The translations under genes were made by a program, and so were the position numbers. DNA of 64,000 bases from Candidatus Meridianibacter frigidus (GTDB lineage Bacteria; Vulcanimicrobiota; Vulcanimicrobiia; Vulcanimicrobiales; Vulcanimicrobiaceae), in NCBI GenBank assembly GCA_003243975.1, contig QHBJ01000013.1, positions 1 through 64,000 of the forward strand, in the 5' to 3' direction. Shown here piece after piece: positions 52,075-61,515 of the stretch. Below the pieces are notes generated by a model. That model was not told where the DNA came from. It searched no databases and saw nothing but the letters and a program-made list of their open reading frames with translations. The first letter of the stretch is position 1; each line of letters begins with the position of its first letter.

Positions 52075-53016
52075 ATGGAAAAAGTGATCGTCATCGGATC
52101 GGGGCCGGCCGGCCTCACGGCCGCCGTCTATGCGGCGCGAGCGAACCTAAAGCCGTTGGTCTTAGCGGGCGGCATGTACGGCGGCCAGCTCATGCTCACG
52201 ACCGAGGTGGAGAACTATCCGGGATTTCCGACGGGAATCATGGGCCCCGACCTTATGATCGCGTTTCGCGGACAGGCCGAACGCTTCGGCGCACGCATTG
52301 AGAATGTGGACGCGACGCAGGTAGATTTCTCGAAATCGCCGCTCATCGTGCGCACGGTCGAGGAAGAGTACGATGCGAAGACGGTGATAGTGGCGACCGG
52401 CGCGAGTGCGCGCTGGCTTGGCGTGCCAGGCGAAGAGCAGTTGCGCGGCCGAGGGGTTTCAACGTGCGCGACGTGCGACGGCGCATTCTTCAAAGACAAA
52501 CACATCGTGGTGATCGGCGGTGGCGACTCGGCGATGGAGGAGGCGCTCTTTCTTACGCGCTTTGGACGAAAGGTTACGGTCATTCACCGGCGCGATACGT
52601 TACGGGCGAGCAAGATCATGGCGGATCGCGCGCAAGCCCATGAAAAGATCGAGTTTCTTTGGAATACGGTCGTGGAAGAGGTTCTTGGCAGTGGCCACGT
52701 CAGCGGGTTGAAGCTCCACAACGTTGTTGACGGCAGCCGATACACGTTCGACGCCGATGCAATGTTCATCGCGATTGGCCACGATCCGAATACGGAGATC
52801 TTTCGCGGGCAACTGGACTTGGATCAAGCGGGCTACATCATCTCACCGGACGGCACAGCAACGAACGTCGATGGCGTTTTCGTGGCTGGCGACGTTTACG
52901 ATATTCGCTATAAACAAGCCGTTACGGCAGCCGGGCTGGGCTGCCGGGCGGCCATGGACGCGGAACGCTACTTGGAGGCGGTCGAATTCCCGGTGACGGC
53001 AGCAGCAGCGTCGTAA
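52075..53016 (+). CDS. trxB: Thioredoxin reductase
   Basis: NADPH-dependent flavoprotein that reduces thioredoxin, 313 aa. FAD-binding GSGPAGLTAAVYAARANLKPLV, the redox pair CATC (Cys131, Cys134) followed by DGAFFKDK, the NADPH site GGGDSAMEEALFLTRFG, and a C-terminal GDVYDIRYKQAVTAAGLGC are all in place. Standard length. Its start is divergent from the HTH-MBL gene. It ends convergent to the epimerase-like gene. Confidence 0.97.
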   Translation: MEKVIVIGSGPAGLTAAVYAARANLKPLVLAGGMYGGQLMLTTEVENYPGFPTGIMGPDLMIAFRGQAERFGARIENVDATQVDFSKSPLIVRTVEEEYDAKTVIVATGASARWLGVPGEEQLRGRGVSTCATCDGAFFKDKHIVVIGGGDSAMEEALFLTRFGRKVTVIHRRDTLRASKIMADRAQAHEKIEFLWNTVVEEVLGSGHVSGLKLHNVVDGSRYTFDADAMFIAIGHDPNTEIFRGQLDLDQAGYIISPDGTATNVDGVFVAGDVYDIRYKQAVTAAGLGCRAAMDAERYLEAVEFPVTAAAAS

Positions 53017-53048
53017 GCGCAGCTAAGGTAAAATTGTTTGGTGTAGCG

Positions 53049-53900
53049 TCATTTTCGGGACGAGAGCAGGTCTCGTAATGCCTCGTGGATTGATGAGAAC
53101 CTGAACGCGTATCCCGTCGATACCGTGCGCTGCGGCAAGACGTATTGCCCTTCCGTAACGACGTAAGCTCCCTCGCCCAGGACAGCAGCGATGGCCGCGG
53201 AGGGAACCTTAAAAAACGTTGGCCGGTGTAATAGCGTGCCCAGCTCCTTTGTGAAGAGCTTATTTCTCACGGGATTCGGCGCGGTGGCATTCAGAACGCC
53301 CGTGGCTCCGTCGAGCGCGTGGACGTAGATGCCGACTACATCGTCGATGTGGATCCATGAGTGCCACTGCTGTCCGGATGCCAGCGGTCCCCCTGCGCCT
53401 AGCTTAAACGGTGGCAAGATCTTCGCCATTGCTCCGCCATCACTTCCCAGCGCAAATCCGGTTCGCACGCAGCTCACGCGCATTCCGAGTTCTGCCGCAC
53501 GTTGTGCTTCGCGCTCCCATGCGACGCAGAGTTGCGCCAGAAAATCCGTTCCCGGCGGGCTCTGCTCCGTGAAGTGCGCGCTTTCGCTCGTGCCATAGTA
53601 GCCGACCGCAGAGGCAGAGACGTACGCCAGCGGACGGGCGTCGAATTCGCTCAGCGCATCCAGGAAAGCCCGCGGAACCGAGGTGCGGCTCGCTTCCATT
53701 CGTTCCTTAGAACTTTTCGTCCAGCGCTGCGCGACGGGTTCGCCTGCGAGATTAACCACCGCGTCGCACGTCGCCATTTGATGGGCTGCTGCTGCGGGTT
53801 CGCGCAGAGAGCCCGAAACCACATCGTCACCGCGCGCTCGCAACGCCGCACTCAGATGGCGGCCGATAAAGCCGCTTGCACCGAGGATGCCGACTTTCAC
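53049..53900 (-). CDS. TIGR01777-family NAD-dependent epimerase/dehydratase-like protein
   Basis: A 283-aa extended SDR. The N-terminus KVGILGASGFIGRHLSAAL binds the nucleotide. Family marks are VNLAGEPVAQRWTKSSKERM, SASAVGYYG and WHSWIHIDDVVGIYVHAL. These match the TIGR01777/YfcH group, of unproven function. It is the last gene of the long minus-strand run and lies 4 bp from pepP. Confidence 0.9.
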   Translation of the reverse strand: MKVGILGASGFIGRHLSAALRARGDDVVSGSLREPAAAAHQMATCDAVVNLAGEPVAQRWTKSSKERMEASRTSVPRAFLDALSEFDARPLAYVSASAVGYYGTSESAHFTEQSPPGTDFLAQLCVAWEREAQRAAELGMRVSCVRTGFALGSDGGAMAKILPPFKLGAGGPLASGQQWHSWIHIDDVVGIYVHALDGATGVLNATAPNPVRNKLFTKELGTLLHRPTFFKVPSAAIAAVLGEGAYVVTEGQYVLPQRTVSTGYAFRFSSIHEALRDLLSSRK

Positions 53901-53904
53901 GAAC

Positions 53905-55224
53905 TTACCCGGCGGCGGCTAGGGCATCCGCTCCGACGACCGACTCCAGCTCCTCCACTTCTTTAGGAATGTTCGCGCTTAAGTTGTCGGGCTCCGCAGG
54001 CGTGCACAGAATGTCGTCTTCGATCCGAACCCCGATCCCTTTGAAGCGCTCGTCGCAATCCAGGTCGCGATGAACGTAGATGCCGGGTTCGACAGTCATG
54101 ACCATGCCGGGCGACAGCGTGCGATACGTTGTACCATCCTCCTGGCGGTAGCGGCCGACATCGTGCACGTCGAGCCCAATCCAGTGACCGGTATTGTGCA
54201 TGTAGTAGTCGCGATATTTTTGCGTTTCGATATTTTCGTCCCGCGAACCGTGCAGGAGGCGCAGTTCGATGAGCCCTTCCACGATGCGCGCCACCGCTGC
54301 TTCGTGATAGGCCCAGTATGAATTGCCGGCCCGCACTTGATCGATGCCAGCTTTCTGCGCATCCAGGACGATATCGTAAATCGCACGTTGCTCCGGAGAG
54401 AAGCGGCCGCTGGCGGGCCACGTACGCGTGACGTCGCTCGCATAGTTGTTGTACTCGCAACCGCTGTCTACAAGCACCAGATCGCCGTCGCGCAACTCTT
54501 CGCGGTTTGTATTGTAATGCAAAATCGTTGCGTTGTCGCCGCTGGCGACGATGGAAGGATACGCGGTGTCCTGGGCACCGTTCATGCGGTATGTGTGCTC
54601 GATGATCGCTTCGAGTTGATACTCGGTAACGCCGGGCCGCGTCGCGCGCATGGCCGCCACGTGCCCCAGGCGCGTTATCTCGCCGGCCTTGCGCATCAGT
54701 TCGATTTCGGCCGGCGTCTTAAAAAGACGCTGCTCGTGCAGAAATTTTCCGGGTTCCTCGATCGTACGAGGAGCATTGCCGCCACGCCGCACGCGCTGCC
54801 GCGCGGCGTTCAATGCAGCCATCACTCTTCGATCGAGGACGTCTTCTTGTCCGAGCGCATAGTAAAGCGTGTCGGCACCCACCAGGTAATCGGGAAGCCG
54901 GCTATCGAGCTCGCCGATCTCGTAGGCCGCGTCCACGCCGAAGTGGGCGAGCGCGCCCTCAATACCGTGTCGCTTGCCGGTCCAAATCTCTTGCGCGCGA
55001 TCTCTCGGCTGCACGAAGAGAATGGACCGTTCGTCGTGATGGGAAGCCAGCACGAGCACCGCGTCGGGTTCGCTAAAGCCGGTCAAATAATAGAAATCCG
55101 AATCTTGGCGGAATTCGTACTCGGTATCATTGTTGCGTAGGCGCGTGCGCGCAGCGGGGATCACGGCTGCGCCGCGTCCGAGGTTCTTGACAAAGTCGGC
55201 TCGCCGGGCGGCGTGGGGTTGCAT
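53905..55224 (-). CDS. pepP: Xaa-Pro aminopeptidase
   Basis: A 439-aa M24B aminopeptidase that cleaves X-Pro bonds at the N-terminus of peptides. The AMP_N domain occupies about residues 1-150. The dinuclear metal site is complete: two Asp in VLVDSGCEYNNYASDVTRTW, His in HNTGHWIGLDVHD, and Glu in VEPGIYVHRD and GVRIEDD. Length and order match PepP. It lies between glcE and the TIGR01777 gene on the same strand. Confidence 0.95.
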   Translation of the reverse strand: MQPHAARRADFVKNLGRGAAVIPAARTRLRNNDTEYEFRQDSDFYYLTGFSEPDAVLVLASHHDERSILFVQPRDRAQEIWTGKRHGIEGALAHFGVDAAYEIGELDSRLPDYLVGADTLYYALGQEDVLDRRVMAALNAARQRVRRGGNAPRTIEEPGKFLHEQRLFKTPAEIELMRKAGEITRLGHVAAMRATRPGVTEYQLEAIIEHTYRMNGAQDTAYPSIVASGDNATILHYNTNREELRDGDLVLVDSGCEYNNYASDVTRTWPASGRFSPEQRAIYDIVLDAQKAGIDQVRAGNSYWAYHEAAVARIVEGLIELRLLHGSRDENIETQKYRDYYMHNTGHWIGLDVHDVGRYRQEDGTTYRTLSPGMVMTVEPGIYVHRDLDCDERFKGIGVRIEDDILCTPAEPDNLSANIPKEVEELESVVGADALAAAG

Positions 55225-55262
55225 AAACGTCTGGATTCCGCACCCTCCGGTGCGGCGCCTCG

Positions 55263-56492
55263 TCAGATGCCGCCGATGAAGCGGCCCGGATTCAGAATCC
55301 GGGCAGGGTCGAACAGGACTTTGAGCGCGCGCATTTTTTCGATTGCGGGCGGCAGCTCGCCCCAGAGATTCAGCGACGGACGAACGGGGCTTTGCCCGGC
55401 AATGATCTGCGCGCGCGCATAGCTTGCGTGCAGCGCATCGTCGAACGCCTCGATGCGCTCGGCAAACGCGCGCGCGTCCTTCGCGCTAAGTCGAAACGCA
55501 ATGTCGCCGTTGAGGATGTCGGCAATGGCCTCAGGTGCAAGCGCATGTTCGCGTGCAAGACCGTATACCTCGCGCACCATGGATTCGATGTTATCGGGCG
55601 TGCCGAAGATGCGGTAGGTGATGGAACGCTGTCCGGTTGGCGCCACATATCCATCGAGTGCCCGCTCGAAAAGATCGCGCGCGCCTTCGTTGTGGATGGC
55701 TGTTTCGGGAACGCCGCCGCGGCCGAGTGCAGCGCGCAACTCGCGCGTCCCGCGTTCGATAAGCGCGGCAGATCCTTCCAGCAAGATCATGACGCGACCA
55801 TCGGTACCGTCATCGCCGGCGATAGATTTGGAGAAGCCGTGAACCCAGAGTGCTGCGGTGGGAGGCACTTCCAGCTCACCGACGTGCGTAAGTGTCCGAA
55901 GCCAGCTGTGCTCGGGAAGACGCGCGGTGAACAAGCGGGCCTGTGCCGGCAGCGGAAGCGTCTTGAAGTTGGCGCTCACCAGAACACCAAGCGTCCCGAA
56001 GGAGCCGATATAGAGTTTGCTCATGTCATATCCGGTAACGTTTTTGACAACCATTCCGCCGGCGGCCACGAGCGTTCCGTCCGCCAGTGCTACGCGTGAT
56101 CCGATGACGTAGTCGCGCGAACGGCCAAGGAGATGGCGGCGCGGGCCGAGCCATCCGGCGGCCAATGTCCCGCCAACCGTGGCGTGCTGTGCGCGCGGCG
56201 CGTCCAGCGGAACAAATTGGTTGCGTTCGGCCAGCAACGCCCGCAGCGCTCGCAACGTCAATCCGGCCTCGACGCTTACGGTGAGATTTTCAAACTCATA
56301 CGCAAGCACGCGGCGCAGCTTCTGCGTCGACAGGACGGTGTGGGCCGCTTGAACCGGCTGGCCCATGCTGGCGAGCGTGTTCCCGCCCTGGATCTCCAGC
56401 ACGTCGCCCCGCTCCGAAGCATCTTTAAGAAAGGCTCCAAGCTCTGCCGCGCCGGCCGGTCCGACCTTCGCCGGTCGCTGTTCGATCATCAT
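55263..56492 (-). CDS. glcE: Glycolate oxidase FAD-binding subunit GlcE
   Basis: A 409-aa FAD-linked oxidase subunit of the GlcE type. The PCMH-type FAD site is seen in VLEIQGGNTLASMGQPV, ATVGGTLAAGWLGPRR and GGMVVKNVTGYDMSKLYIGSFGTLGVL. The C-terminal half is shorter than in GlcD. Its start overlaps glcD (ATGA at 56489-56492). glcF, the iron-sulfur subunit, would be expected next, but pepP follows instead. Confidence 0.9.
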   Translation of the reverse strand: MMIEQRPAKVGPAGAAELGAFLKDASERGDVLEIQGGNTLASMGQPVQAAHTVLSTQKLRRVLAYEFENLTVSVEAGLTLRALRALLAERNQFVPLDAPRAQHATVGGTLAAGWLGPRRHLLGRSRDYVIGSRVALADGTLVAAGGMVVKNVTGYDMSKLYIGSFGTLGVLVSANFKTLPLPAQARLFTARLPEHSWLRTLTHVGELEVPPTAALWVHGFSKSIAGDDGTDGRVMILLEGSAALIERGTRELRAALGRGGVPETAIHNEGARDLFERALDGYVAPTGQRSITYRIFGTPDNIESMVREVYGLAREHALAPEAIADILNGDIAFRLSAKDARAFAERIEAFDDALHASYARAQIIAGQSPVRPSLNLWGELPPAIEKMRALKVLFDPARILNPGRFIGGI

Positions 56493-57868
56493 CGTACTTC
56501 GCCGCAGCTCACTCCTGCGGGGAAGATCTTCTCCGGATTCAGCACGCGCTTCGGATCAAAGACCTCACGCACGCGCGCCATGGCCGCCAGATCTTCGGTC
56601 GAAAACACCAGCGAAAGCGTGTCGCGCTTTTCATAACCGATTCCATGCTCGCCGCTGATCGTTCCGCCCAAATCAACGCAGGCTTGCAGAATTTCGTTGC
56701 CCGCGTCGATGACGGCGCCTACTTGTTTACAATCGCGTTTGTCATACATCAGCAGCGGATGCAAGTTGCCGTCACCGGCATGGAAAACATTTCCGACCGT
56801 GAGCTCGTGCGCGCGAGCCGAGGCGCCCACCGCAGCTAGTGCGGCGGGCAATTTGGAACGGGGCACGCAGACATCTTGAATGTAGTAGTTTGGCGCGAGC
56901 CGCCCGGTGGCGCCGGCCGCGCCCTTGCGCCCGGCCCACAGCGCATCCCGTTCGGCCTGCGAGCGCGCCGCCCGCCAAGAGATGGCCCCGTTTTCGCTTG
57001 CAATTTTCTCGATTGCCGCTTCGTACTCGTTCATGTCGTTGGCAAAGCCCGCATATTCGACCAGCAAGACGGCGCCGGCGTCGAGCGGATAGCCCGCTTG
57101 GTACGATGCTTCGACCACCTTCACGATGATTTCGTCCATGATTTCGAGCGCGGTAGGGACGACGCCGGCCGCAATGATGGCGGAAACGGTTTGCGATGCG
57201 CATTCAACGTCTCGAAAAGCAGCGACCCAAACCCGTACTTCTTCGGGCAGCTTCATCAAGCGAACGTCCGCTGCGCAGATAATGGCCAAGGTGCCTTCGC
57301 TGCCCACCAGCGCGCCGGTCAGATCGTAGCCCGCATCGTCAATCGACGTGTGAAAAACTTCGCCCGCGTCGTCCACCAGCTCCAAGCCCAATACATGGTT
57401 GACGGTGGTGCCGTACGAAAGGCAGTGCGGGCCGCCGGCATTGGTTGCGCAATTGCCGCCAATGGTGCACACTTTTTGCGATGAGGGATCGGGCGCATAA
57501 AACAAGCCGCTAGGCTGACTGGCGCGCGAGAGATCGAGGTTTACCAAGCCGGGCTGCACGCGCGCGCGGCGATTGCGCGTGTCCAGTTCCAGAATGCGGT
57601 TCATGCGCGCGAACGACAGCACCATGCCGCCTTTGGCCGGAACCGCGCCGCCGCATAAACCGGTCCCCGCGCCGCGCGCAACGATTGGCTCGCCGCAATC
57701 GTTCGCGATCTTAACGGCGGCGGCCACATCCCGTGTAGAGGACGGCAATACCACGACAGATGGAAGCAGCGCTTGCGAGTACGCATCGAAGGCGTACACG
57801 GCCAAGTCTTCCGGCGCGGTCTTTACCGCATCGGCGCCGAGCGCTTCAATTAGCCGGGCCGCAAACAC
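56489..57868 (-). CDS. glcD: Glycolate oxidase subunit GlcD (FAD-linked)
   Basis: A 459-aa catalytic FAD subunit. FAD-binding motifs are PIVARGAGTGLCGGAVPAKGG (part), TIGGNCATNAGGPHCLSYGTT and LVGSEGTLAIICAADVRLM. The C-terminal metal/substrate region has NVFHAGDGNLHPLLMYD and SGEHGIGYEKRD. It belongs to the GlcD/D-lactate dehydrogenase group. Starts at GTG 57868. The 56-bp gap to namZ contains a GC-rich hairpin (57890-57926) without a T run. Confidence 0.93.
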   Translation of the reverse strand: MFAARLIEALGADAVKTAPEDLAVYAFDAYSQALLPSVVVLPSSTRDVAAAVKIANDCGEPIVARGAGTGLCGGAVPAKGGMVLSFARMNRILELDTRNRRARVQPGLVNLDLSRASQPSGLFYAPDPSSQKVCTIGGNCATNAGGPHCLSYGTTVNHVLGLELVDDAGEVFHTSIDDAGYDLTGALVGSEGTLAIICAADVRLMKLPEEVRVWVAAFRDVECASQTVSAIIAAGVVPTALEIMDEIIVKVVEASYQAGYPLDAGAVLLVEYAGFANDMNEYEAAIEKIASENGAISWRAARSQAERDALWAGRKGAAGATGRLAPNYYIQDVCVPRSKLPAALAAVGASARAHELTVGNVFHAGDGNLHPLLMYDKRDCKQVGAVIDAGNEILQACVDLGGTISGEHGIGYEKRDTLSLVFSTEDLAAMARVREVFDPKRVLNPEKIFPAGVSCGEVR

Positions 57869-57924
57869 CTTAGGTGCTTAGTTGCCATGAAGGGAGGGCC
57901 CTGGTCGCGTAGCGGCGCGCTCCC

Positions 57925-59142
57925 TTAGGGATACAACAGGTAGCGCTGCCGTAGCGCCAGGAATGCCTGCAGATTCCCGTTCCACCGCGCGATGATCGTC
58001 GAGGCCGAAGCGCCCGTCTGCAAACCAAGCCGCAAGCTATCCGTTCCCCAGTCGTTGTCCAGAGCTTTATCGTTTAAACGCAACGTTCGTGGGGCGATGT
58101 CGCGTACCGCAGTAAGGATTTCGACCGCCGCTCGTACGGCGCCAAAATTACGCGGGTTAAACACGACCAATTCGACGCCCGAAAGCTGTTTGTCTTTCCA
58201 AAACCCTGAAGACGGCGTCCAGTACGCGCTGCGAAAATATACACCCGGGATGTTGCGCGTATTCAGCGTGTCGGCCAAGCGTTGCGCGTCCAGGCCAAGG
58301 GCGCCTGCATACTTGAACGGCTTGGTGTAGCCGGTACCATTGTTCACGCCCGCGTTGTCGATCAAGCCCGTCGCCGGATAGACGACCGTCGTGCCCCATT
58401 CCGGAATATTCGGCGAGGACTGCACCCACTGCAAGCCCGTATCCGGCCACATCATCGCGTGCCGGTAGCCGCGCATCGGAATGACGCGCAACTGCGCGCC
58501 GATACCGAAATGGCCGTTGAACAGCTGCGCAAGTTCGCCCACGGTCATGCCGTGCCGCATGGCAATCGGATACAAGCCGATGAACGATTTGAATTCGGGA
58601 TCAAGCACCGGGCCTTCGACCATCGGTCCAATAGGATTGGGCCGGTCCAGAATCCAGATCTCTTTGTGAAATTCTTTGGCGTCCTGCATCGCGTAGGCCA
58701 TCGTGGAGATGTACGTGTACGCCCGGTCGCCGACATCTTGAATATCGAAAAGCAGCACGTCGACGCCGGCGATCATCTGCGCCGTCGGATGACGCGTTGC
58801 GCCGTACAGACTGTATACGGGCAGACCGGTGCGCTCGTCCGTATAGGACGCGACGTAGGAACCTGCCGGCCGATCGCCTCGCAACCCATGTTCGGGCGAG
58901 TAGATGGCGCGCAGGCAAATCGCTTTATTGCGCTTTATGGCATCGACGATTGGTTCGAGGCGCGCGGTAACCCCGGTCTGATTGGTAATGATTCCAACGC
59001 ACCGCCCGTGCAAGTCGCGCCACGCACTCTGAAGAAAGACTTCGTCGCCGAGCGTAATCTTGGGGGCCGGCAGTGGAGCCGCCGCCGCATGGGCGGCCGA
59101 CAGCGCGAACGCCATCCCTAAAAGTAGCGCGGATCTAAACAA
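57925..59142 (-). CDS. namZ: Exo-beta-N-acetylmuramidase NamZ-like (DUF1343)
   Basis: A 405-aa exported protein. TTG 59142 yields a good signal peptide (MFRSALLLGMAFALSAAHAAA); ATG 59115 would lose its basic residue. The DUF1343 body begins CVGIITNQTGVT and includes AIYSPEHGLRGD, LFDIQDVGDRAYTYISTM and LDRPNPIGP. NamZ of B. subtilis releases N-acetylmuramic acid from peptidoglycan chain ends. Motif agreement is good. It overlaps mqnD by 8 bp. Confidence 0.9.
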   Translation of the reverse strand: MFRSALLLGMAFALSAAHAAAAPLPAPKITLGDEVFLQSAWRDLHGRCVGIITNQTGVTARLEPIVDAIKRNKAICLRAIYSPEHGLRGDRPAGSYVASYTDERTGLPVYSLYGATRHPTAQMIAGVDVLLFDIQDVGDRAYTYISTMAYAMQDAKEFHKEIWILDRPNPIGPMVEGPVLDPEFKSFIGLYPIAMRHGMTVGELAQLFNGHFGIGAQLRVIPMRGYRHAMMWPDTGLQWVQSSPNIPEWGTTVVYPATGLIDNAGVNNGTGYTKPFKYAGALGLDAQRLADTLNTRNIPGVYFRSAYWTPSSGFWKDKQLSGVELVVFNPRNFGAVRAAVEILTAVRDIAPRTLRLNDKALDNDWGTDSLRLGLQTGASASTIIARWNGNLQAFLALRQRYLLYP

Positions 59143-59983
59143 ATTGTGGTTCGGCAGCGCCGGCGGGCAAGAAACCACGCTCTTTTGCGCGCGCGACCAA
59201 CTCGTGCACGGCACGCATGCCGTCCACGCCGAGGTCTTCGCTGTATTCATTGACGTAGAGCGCAATGTGCTTGCGAACGATCTCGTCGGAATTCTCCGCG
59301 GAATGCTGGCGCACATACGGGCCGATATCATCTTCGTGTTCGCGGGCAAACTGCAAGCTGCGCCCGATCAAGCCGTTTAGTTTCTCCGGATTCTGCACGT
59401 CGTCGCGCACGAGAATCCCTCCCAGCGGAATAGGAAGTCCTGTTTGTCCTTCCCACCATTCGCCTAGGTCCAGGACCTTTTCGAGCCCCGCCGCCTCGTA
59501 CGTAAAGCGCGATTCGTGTATGATCAATCCGGCGTCGACGGTTCCGCGCAGTACCGCGTCGATGATTTGGTCGAATCGCAACACCAGTGTATGGGGACGC
59601 GCTTGCAGCGCCAGTTTCAGCAGTAAGGTCGCCGTTGTGCGCTCACCCGGGATCGCGATAAGTTTGTCGGTATAATCCTGGAGATTCTTTGAATGTCCCG
59701 GTCTGGTTATCACCAAGGGTCCGCAACCGCGACCAAGAGCGCCGCCCGCACGAAGGATGCGATATCGTCCCATGAGATCGGGAACGGCACCGTAGCTCAC
59801 CTTCGTCAGTTCGTAATCGGCTTTAAGCGCTGCAATGTTGAGCGACTCCACATCCTCCAGCGCAACGCGTATCTCGGGAACGTCGTCGAGCAGGTTGTTG
59901 GCTAGGGCGGCAAAGATGTATGTATCGTTCGGACAAGGGGAGTACGCTAGAGTAAGCGGGCGCGCCGCGACGTTATTCGGCAT
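59135..59983 (-). CDS. mqnD: 1,4-dihydroxy-6-naphthoate synthase MqnD
   Basis: A 282-aa enzyme of the futalosine route to menaquinone. It acts on cyclic dehypoxanthinyl futalosine to yield the naphthoate product. Periplasmic-binding-protein-like fold with signatures LAYSPCPNDTYIFAALANN, TKVSYGAVPDLM and IPGERTTATLLLKLA. It overlaps mqnB by 11 bp. The preceding futalosine steps (MqnA, MqnC) are not seen in this window. Confidence 0.94.
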   Translation of the reverse strand: MPNNVAARPLTLAYSPCPNDTYIFAALANNLLDDVPEIRVALEDVESLNIAALKADYELTKVSYGAVPDLMGRYRILRAGGALGRGCGPLVITRPGHSKNLQDYTDKLIAIPGERTTATLLLKLALQARPHTLVLRFDQIIDAVLRGTVDAGLIIHESRFTYEAAGLEKVLDLGEWWEGQTGLPIPLGGILVRDDVQNPEKLNGLIGRSLQFAREHEDDIGPYVRQHSAENSDEIVRKHIALYVNEYSEDLGVDGMRAVHELVARAKERGFLPAGAAEPQFV

Positions 59984-60575
59984 GCGCGACCAGGGAAAGC
60001 AGTGAAATAAGCACGCCCTCTAAACCTCGCGCGCCTTCGTCAAAGTTCCATTTGCTCTCCGCCCGATCGGTGACAAAGTTCGAGATTCCGCGCACTTCGA
60101 TGGCGGCAACACCTGCCATTTCGGCGGCGCGCAGAACGGCAAACCCCTCCATGCTCTCGATGTCGCCGTAAGCTGCCAAGCCTTCCGCGCTCTGCTGCGT
60201 GGCCGTTACGGCGCACACCGTAAGGCCTCTCTTAGCGGCAAAACCCTGTTCCAGCATGCGGTCCACGAGTGCCAAGTCCGAGCTGACACGGTCCACGACC
60301 CGTGCACCGCCCGGCAACGCAAGCGGTTCCCCGTTTTCCAGGCCCAAGAACATAAACTCTTCTGAGACGACGACTCCCTGTCCAATGTCGGCAGCGCCGG
60401 GAAATGCGCCCGCAATCCCCGCGTTGATCACCAGCTCGTAGCTGCTTTGCGCAAGTGCGCGCGCAACCGAAACACCCGATTCCACCGGTCCGACTCCGGT
60501 GACCAGCATTTCGACGTGCGGCATTGAAGTGAAGAATGCGAGCTCTTTCCCCACCGCGCACGTGAGGAGGATCAC
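59973..60575 (-). CDS. mqnB: Futalosine hydrolase MqnB
   Basis: A 200-aa nucleoside phosphorylase-fold hydrolase that removes hypoxanthine from futalosine. GTG 60575 (MILLTCAVGKELAFF) was chosen; upstream sequence in that frame is the antisense of queE. Family marks are VINAGIAGAFPGAADIGQGVVVSE, DIESMEGFAVLRAAEMAGV and VEVRGISNFVTDR-like EVRGISNFVTDRAE. It overlaps queE by 4 bp and mqnD by 11 bp. Close to mqnD, so the pathway assignment is firm. Confidence 0.92.
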   Translation of the reverse strand: MILLTCAVGKELAFFTSMPHVEMLVTGVGPVESGVSVARALAQSSYELVINAGIAGAFPGAADIGQGVVVSEEFMFLGLENGEPLALPGGARVVDRVSSDLALVDRMLEQGFAAKRGLTVCAVTATQQSAEGLAAYGDIESMEGFAVLRAAEMAGVAAIEVRGISNFVTDRAESKWNFDEGARGLEGVLISLLSLVAHAE

Positions 60576-61147
60576 CGCGCGCCGACGAGCTTGTGGGTTT
60601 GAACGGAGAGGCGCAGCCGTTTGGGATTGGCGGCAATGGCGGCCATAGCCAAGGCGACGTTTTTCGGCTTGTTGTTCTCGGGTTGCAGAAAAGCGGGCGT
60701 AGCGAGAGGGAACTGGTCTAACCACTCCAGCGGCACGCGCTCGTCCACGATAAGTTTGATTTCGTTGGCGCGCGCGGCCATGGATGAGTGCAGACGCTCT
60801 TTCGGCGAGACCGTCAACCAGACGTCTTCGGAAAGGGGTACTGGAACCGTGCCATTGGATTCGATGTGAACGCGCCGGCCATTTCGCGCCAAGGCGTCGA
60901 TTAGGTCCGGGGTTTGAGTTTGGGCCAACGGTTCGCCGCCGGTGAGAATCACCGTAGGGCACTCGGGGCTCAATGTTTGGACTTGCGCGAGAACGTCATC
61001 CACGCCGAGGAGTGCTTTAAGCGAATAATCGGTGTCGCAAAAGCGGCAGGAGAGATTGCATCCCGCCAGCCGCACGAAAACCGCCGGGATCCCGGTGTGG
61101 GTTCCCTCGCCTTGAAAGCTGTAGAAGATCTCGTTAACCTGCAGCAT
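60572..61147 (-). CDS. queE: 7-carboxy-7-deazaguanine synthase QueE
   Basis: A 191-aa radical SAM enzyme of queuosine precursor synthesis; it converts carboxytetrahydropterin to 7-carboxy-7-deazaguanine. CX3CX2C is at Cys30, Cys34 and Cys37 (CNLSCRFC). The N-terminus EIFYSFQGEGTHTGIPAVFVR binds substrate, and TGGEPL binds SAM. A compact family member. It overlaps queD by 14 bp. Confidence 0.95.
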   Translation of the reverse strand: MLQVNEIFYSFQGEGTHTGIPAVFVRLAGCNLSCRFCDTDYSLKALLGVDDVLAQVQTLSPECPTVILTGGEPLAQTQTPDLIDALARNGRRVHIESNGTVPVPLSEDVWLTVSPKERLHSSMAARANEIKLIVDERVPLEWLDQFPLATPAFLQPENNKPKNVALAMAAIAANPKRLRLSVQTHKLVGAR

Positions 61148-61502
61148 CGCTCGCGCGAAGAACGGCGCACGACGTCGGCGTCTCCCACAAAACGAGTTCG
61201 TCTAGGGCGCCCAACCTAGAGCGCAGACGTTGCCAAATCCACGTAACGATGGCTTCGCACGTGGGGTTCTCCATGAGGTCGTTGAGCGACCGGTGATCCA
61301 GCGCGTCGATGACCTCGGTTTTCACGATGGACTTCAGCTCGTCAAAATCCAGAATCATTCCGCAAGCTGGACCGGCGGTCTGAAGAGGACCGCGCACGGC
61401 GACCTCAAGGCGGTACGAGTGCCCGTGTAGCTGCGCGCACTTGCCCGGATGGTGCGGAAGCACATGCGCGGCCTCAAAATGGAACTGCTTGCGGATTTGC
61501 AC
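61134..61502 (-). CDS. queD: 6-carboxytetrahydropterin synthase QueD
   Basis: A 122-aa T-fold enzyme that makes 6-carboxy-5,6,7,8-tetrahydropterin for queuosine. Zinc ligands are His13, His26 and His28 (FEAAHVLP, QLHGHSY) and the catalytic Cys22 is in GKCAQ. DFDELKSIV and the late DALDHRSLND complete the family pattern. It starts with GTG 61502. queC and queF are not seen in the window. Confidence 0.95.
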   Translation of the reverse strand: MQIRKQFHFEAAHVLPHHPGKCAQLHGHSYRLEVAVRGPLQTAGPACGMILDFDELKSIVKTEVIDALDHRSLNDLMENPTCEAIVTWIWQRLRSRLGALDELVLWETPTSCAVLRASDAAG

Positions 61503-61515
61503 TCCGGCGACGGAA

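Noticed and set aside
57890-57926. Terminator between namZ and glcD on the minus strand
   Set aside because: AAGGGAG/CTCCCTT form a hairpin, but no T run follows in the direction of transcription.
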